64,000 nucleotides of DNA from Cafeteria roenbergensis (taxonomy: Eukaryota > Sar > Bigyra > Bicosoecida > Cafeteriaceae), in assembly GCA_008330645.1 (NCBI GenBank), contig VLTN01000005.1:496001-560000 (forward strand), read 5' to 3'. The notes below the pieces were generated by a model. The model made no database searches and had not been told where the DNA came from. It saw only the letters and a list, made by a program, of their open reading frames with translations. Shown here piece after piece: positions 61,067 through 64,000 of this stretch. The position numbers and the translations under genes were made by a program. Numbering within the stretch: the first letter of the stretch is position 1; the number at the start of each line of letters is the position of its first letter.

Positions 61067-64000
61067 ATGGCTGGCTCTCACCTCACGCGCGAGTTCTTCG
61101 AGCTCATCAAAACCATCGGGGAGTCCAAGTCCAAGCAGGTGAGCGGGCTGCGGCCCGGCCGGCGGCGCGCCCGGCGGCTCCACGCGCCAACATCAACACG
61201 CGGCGCTCCCGCTCGCGCTCCAGGCGGCGCCCGGAGCCCCCAGCCCCCGCGAGGGCCGCTCCTCCCCGGTGTCTCACTCGCCACGCCACGTCGTGCCGCT
61301 GCCCGCAACCTCTTCGCCCCCCCGCGCTTTGTTCTCCCGGTGTCTCGAGCCTTGCAGGAGGAGGACCGCATCATCACCGATGAGGTCACGCGCCTCCGGG
61401 AGAAGACCAAGTCCAGCAAGATGGACAAGGTGAGGTGGCCCAGCCCGGTGCGCGCCTGCGCAGCGGCGCTGGCCCGCATGCGTGCCTCAGCGGCGGGCCT
61501 CGCTCGAGGGGCTTGGAGCGCGGACGCTGGCTGCAGCAGCTTCCCCGAGAGCGTTCCGCCTCGTTCCCCCCCGCCCTGCCGCAGCGGACGACCAAGGAGT
61601 TCCTGGTCCGCCTGATCTATGCTGAGATGCTTGGCCACGATGCGTCCTTTGGCTACGTGAAGGCTCTAGAAATGGTGGCGGCCGGAAACCTGGTGGAGAA
61701 GCGAGTTGGGTATCTGTGCGCGAGCTTGTGCTTCGCGCCGGACCAGCCGCTGCGCATGATGCTCGTTTCTCGGCTGCAAAAGGACATGCAGTCTGCCAAC
61801 ATCCTGGAGATCTGCTTCGCGCTCACGGCGGCCTGCAAGCTCATCACCAAGGACATGATTGGCGCCGTGCTCGGCGACGCAGACAAGCTGCTCACGCACG
61901 AGAAGGAGATTGTCCGCAAGAAGACGGTGATGCTGCTGCACCGGTTCCTGCAGCTGGACCCGGCCTCCGTCGCGGACTACGACGAGAAGTTCCGCCGCGC
62001 GCTGTGCGACCGCAACCCGGCGGTCATGGCCGCCTCCTTGCACGTGTACGACGAGCTCGTGCGCGCGAATCCGGCGGCCAACAAGGACCTGGTGCCGTCC
62101 TTCGTTAGCATCCTCAAGCAGGTCTCCGAGGGCCGCCTGCCGCGGGACTTTAGCTACCACCGCATGCCCGCGCCTTGGATCCAGATGAAGCTGCTCCGCC
62201 TGCTCGCCACGCTCGGCCACGCCGACCAGAAGGCGTCGGAGCAGATGTACGAGGTCCTGCTCAGCTGCATGACTCGCGCGGACTCTGGCCTGAACGTGGG
62301 CTTCGCCGTGCTGTACGAGACGGTGCGCACCATCACCTGCATCTACCCCAACACCACGCTCCTCGACGAGGCCGCTGCTTGCATCTCGCGCTTCATCTCG
62401 TCCGACAACCACAACCTGCGCTACCTTGGCATCACCAGCCTGGCCGCCATCGTCAAGGACCACCCGCAGTACGCCACCAAGCACCAGATGGCCGTGATGC
62501 GGTGCCTTGAGGACCCCGACGACACCCTCAAGCGCAAGACCCTCGACCTGCTCTTCCGCATGACCAACCCCGCCAACGTGGAGGTCATCGTCGACCGCCT
62601 CGTGGCCAACCTGCGCGACGCAGTCGATGTCTTCCTTCGCCAGGACCTCGTGGACCGCATCTCCGAGGTGGCCGAGCGCTTCGCTCCCTCCACCACCTGG
62701 TACGTCCAGGTCATGACCCAGGTCTTCGAGCTCGGCGGCGACCTCGTCAAGTCCTCCACCGCGTCCTCGGTGATGCGCCTCATCGCCGAGGGCGGCGACG
62801 ACGAGGACGAGGAGGCCGACAACGAGATGCGCACCGACGTTGTGGAGACCTACCTGGAGCTCATCGACCGCCCGGGGCTGCCGGACATGCTCCTGCAGAC
62901 CCTCTTCTGGGTGCTGGGCGAGTACGGGTACCTCGCCGAGAGCATGGAGCTGCCGGCCATGTGCGACAAGATCTGCTCCCTGGCCGGGCGCGCCGGCCTC
63001 AACAAGGTCACGCGCGGGTACGCCATCAGCGCCGCGGCCAAGCTCACGGCGCAGGTCGGCGCCGTCGTGCCATCGGCCCAGCAGCTCATGGACAGCTTCG
63101 GTGCCTCCAAGGACGTCGACCTCGCGCAGCGCTGCGCCGAGTTCCGCGTCCTCGCCTCCCGCCTGGACATGATGCGCGCTGTGATGCCCGTGGACGCCTC
63201 CTGCGAGGACGTGGAGATGGAGGGGGACGAGGGCCTCGCCTTCCTCGACTCGTACGTCGAGGAGGCCCTGGCCGCGGGCGCCCAGGCCTACGAGAAGCCG
63301 GCTGACATGGCCGCTGCCGAGGCAGAGGCAGCCGCCGCCGCAGCCAGCCACGCGCTCCGCTTCTCAGCCTACGCCACCCCCGACGCTGGCACGCACATGC
63401 CCGAGGCCGGGCCGTCCAGCGGGGCAGGCGAGACCGCGGGCCCCGGCGGGCTGCAGGCTCCCGCAGGCGGCGGCCTCTCGGCCGCTGCGGGGCCGTGGGG
63501 ACAGAAGGGCCAGTGGGGCCGCAAGCCCGCGCCCGCGCCGGCCCCGGCTGCCGCAGCGCCCGCCGCCGGCTTCCCAGGCACGCTGCCGGGGCAGCCCGGC
63601 TCGGCGACCGGGGCCGCGCCGGCGGCAGCGGGCGCTCAGCCCGTCGAGCGTCCGCGGGCCACCACCTCTCTCGCAGGCCTGCGCGAGGCGCTCGGCGCCT
63701 CGTCCGGCCCGGGCGCCTCCCGCGTGGCTGCGGCGCCCCCGGCGCCTCGCGAGCCGACTGCGGAGGAGCTTGCAGCGCAGGCCCTCTTCCAGGGCATCCC
63801 GGGGGCCGGGTCCGGGCGGTTCGGCTCCAGCTCTCGCGCTGGCGGCGGCGCCCGCGCTCGCCGCACCCGCCCTCGTGGCGACGCGGCGCCAGCGCCAGCG
63901 CCAGCGGCCGCCCCAGCTGCTGCCCCGGCCCCCGCCCCAGCGGTCGCGGTGTCCGCCCCCAAGCCGGCAGCCCCCGCCCCGGCGCCTGCCGCGGACGATG
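61067..64000 (+). CDS. AP4E1: AP-4 complex epsilon adaptin, 3' part beyond window
   Basis: Exons 61067-61138, 61358-61429 and 61585 to the window edge. Donors are GTGAGC and GTGAGG; acceptors TTGCAG and CCGCAG; phases all 0. The 835 residues present start HLTREFFELIKTIGESKSKQ joined to EEDRIITDEVTRL. The HEAT/ARM trunk matches AP4E1: YAEMLGHDASFGYVKALEM, SFVSILKQVSEGRLPRDFSY, YHRMPAPWIQMKLLRLLATL, CLEDPDDTLKRKTLDLLF and NPANVEVIVDRLV. AP-4 forms a clathrin-independent coat at the trans-Golgi network that sorts transmembrane cargo. An acidic loop (EGGDDEDEEADNE) is as in AP4E1. After about residue 620 the hinge is Ala/Pro/Gly-rich, and the ear domain lies beyond the window. Confidence 0.93.

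Noticed and set aside
1-64000. Search for mobile elements, CRISPR arrays and rRNA
   Set aside because: No transposase, reverse transcriptase, long terminal or inverted repeats, spaced direct repeats or rRNA-like sequence were seen.

Overview
This is a gene-dense stretch of a nuclear eukaryotic chromosome, very rich in G+C by eye. It carries 24 protein-coding genes, about one per 2.7 kb, on both strands. Short GT-AG introns, GPI-anchor and AP-4 trafficking genes, a dynein light chain and a complex-I type gamma-carbonic-anhydrase-like protein point to a unicellular eukaryote with Golgi, mitochondria and probably a flagellum. A phototrophic or ex-phototrophic protist such as a haptophyte or stramenopile fits, but I cannot fix the lineage. 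There are no bacterial operons, rRNAs, convincing tRNAs, transposons or CRISPR arrays.

Layout, left to right: CLEC16A homologue (-, cut by the window edge); Sel1-repeat protein (+); SLC35-type nucleotide-sugar transporter (-); a 4,049-residue DOCK-like exchange factor in one 12-kb exon (+); GOST-type seven-TM protein (+); PIG-P (+); RAD6/UBC2-type E2 (-); small acidic secreted protein (+); LC8 dynein light chain (+); SAM50/Tob55 (+); isopentenyl-diphosphate isomerase (-); DnaJ-thioredoxin ER protein (+); class C GPCR (+); alpha/beta hydrolase with a Cys/His module (-); GNAT acetyltransferase (-); FN3-repeat protein (-); small two-TM protein (+); RAD51B (-); triose-phosphate-translocator family member (+); disordered 1,175-residue protein (+); pectin acetylesterase/Notum family enzyme (-); histidine phosphatase (+); gamma-carbonic-anhydrase-like protein (-); AP-4 epsilon adaptin (+, cut by the window edge).

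Gene models were built by joining exons whose splice sites are canonical and in phase, and whose spliced product restores a known domain. The 33 introns inferred this way share a rigid signature: every acceptor ends GCAG (31 end CGCAG), and 29 donors begin GTGAG. Neighbours do not form one pathway. The recurring themes are endomembrane biology (CLEC16A, SLC35, GOST, PIG-P, DnaJ-thioredoxin, AP-4), signalling (DOCK-like GEF, class C GPCR), mitochondrial assembly (SAM50, gamma-CA-like) and DNA repair (UBC2/RAD6, RAD51B). Many genes are divergent pairs sharing 180-350 bp of 5' sequence. Several short simple repeats lie in convergent intergenic gaps and introns.

The oddest items are the giant DOCK-like protein, the hydrolase fused to a Cys/His module, an isomerase with an N-terminal membrane anchor, a probable 11-nt microexon in the FN3 gene, and a gamma-carbonic-anhydrase-like protein lacking all three zinc histidines.
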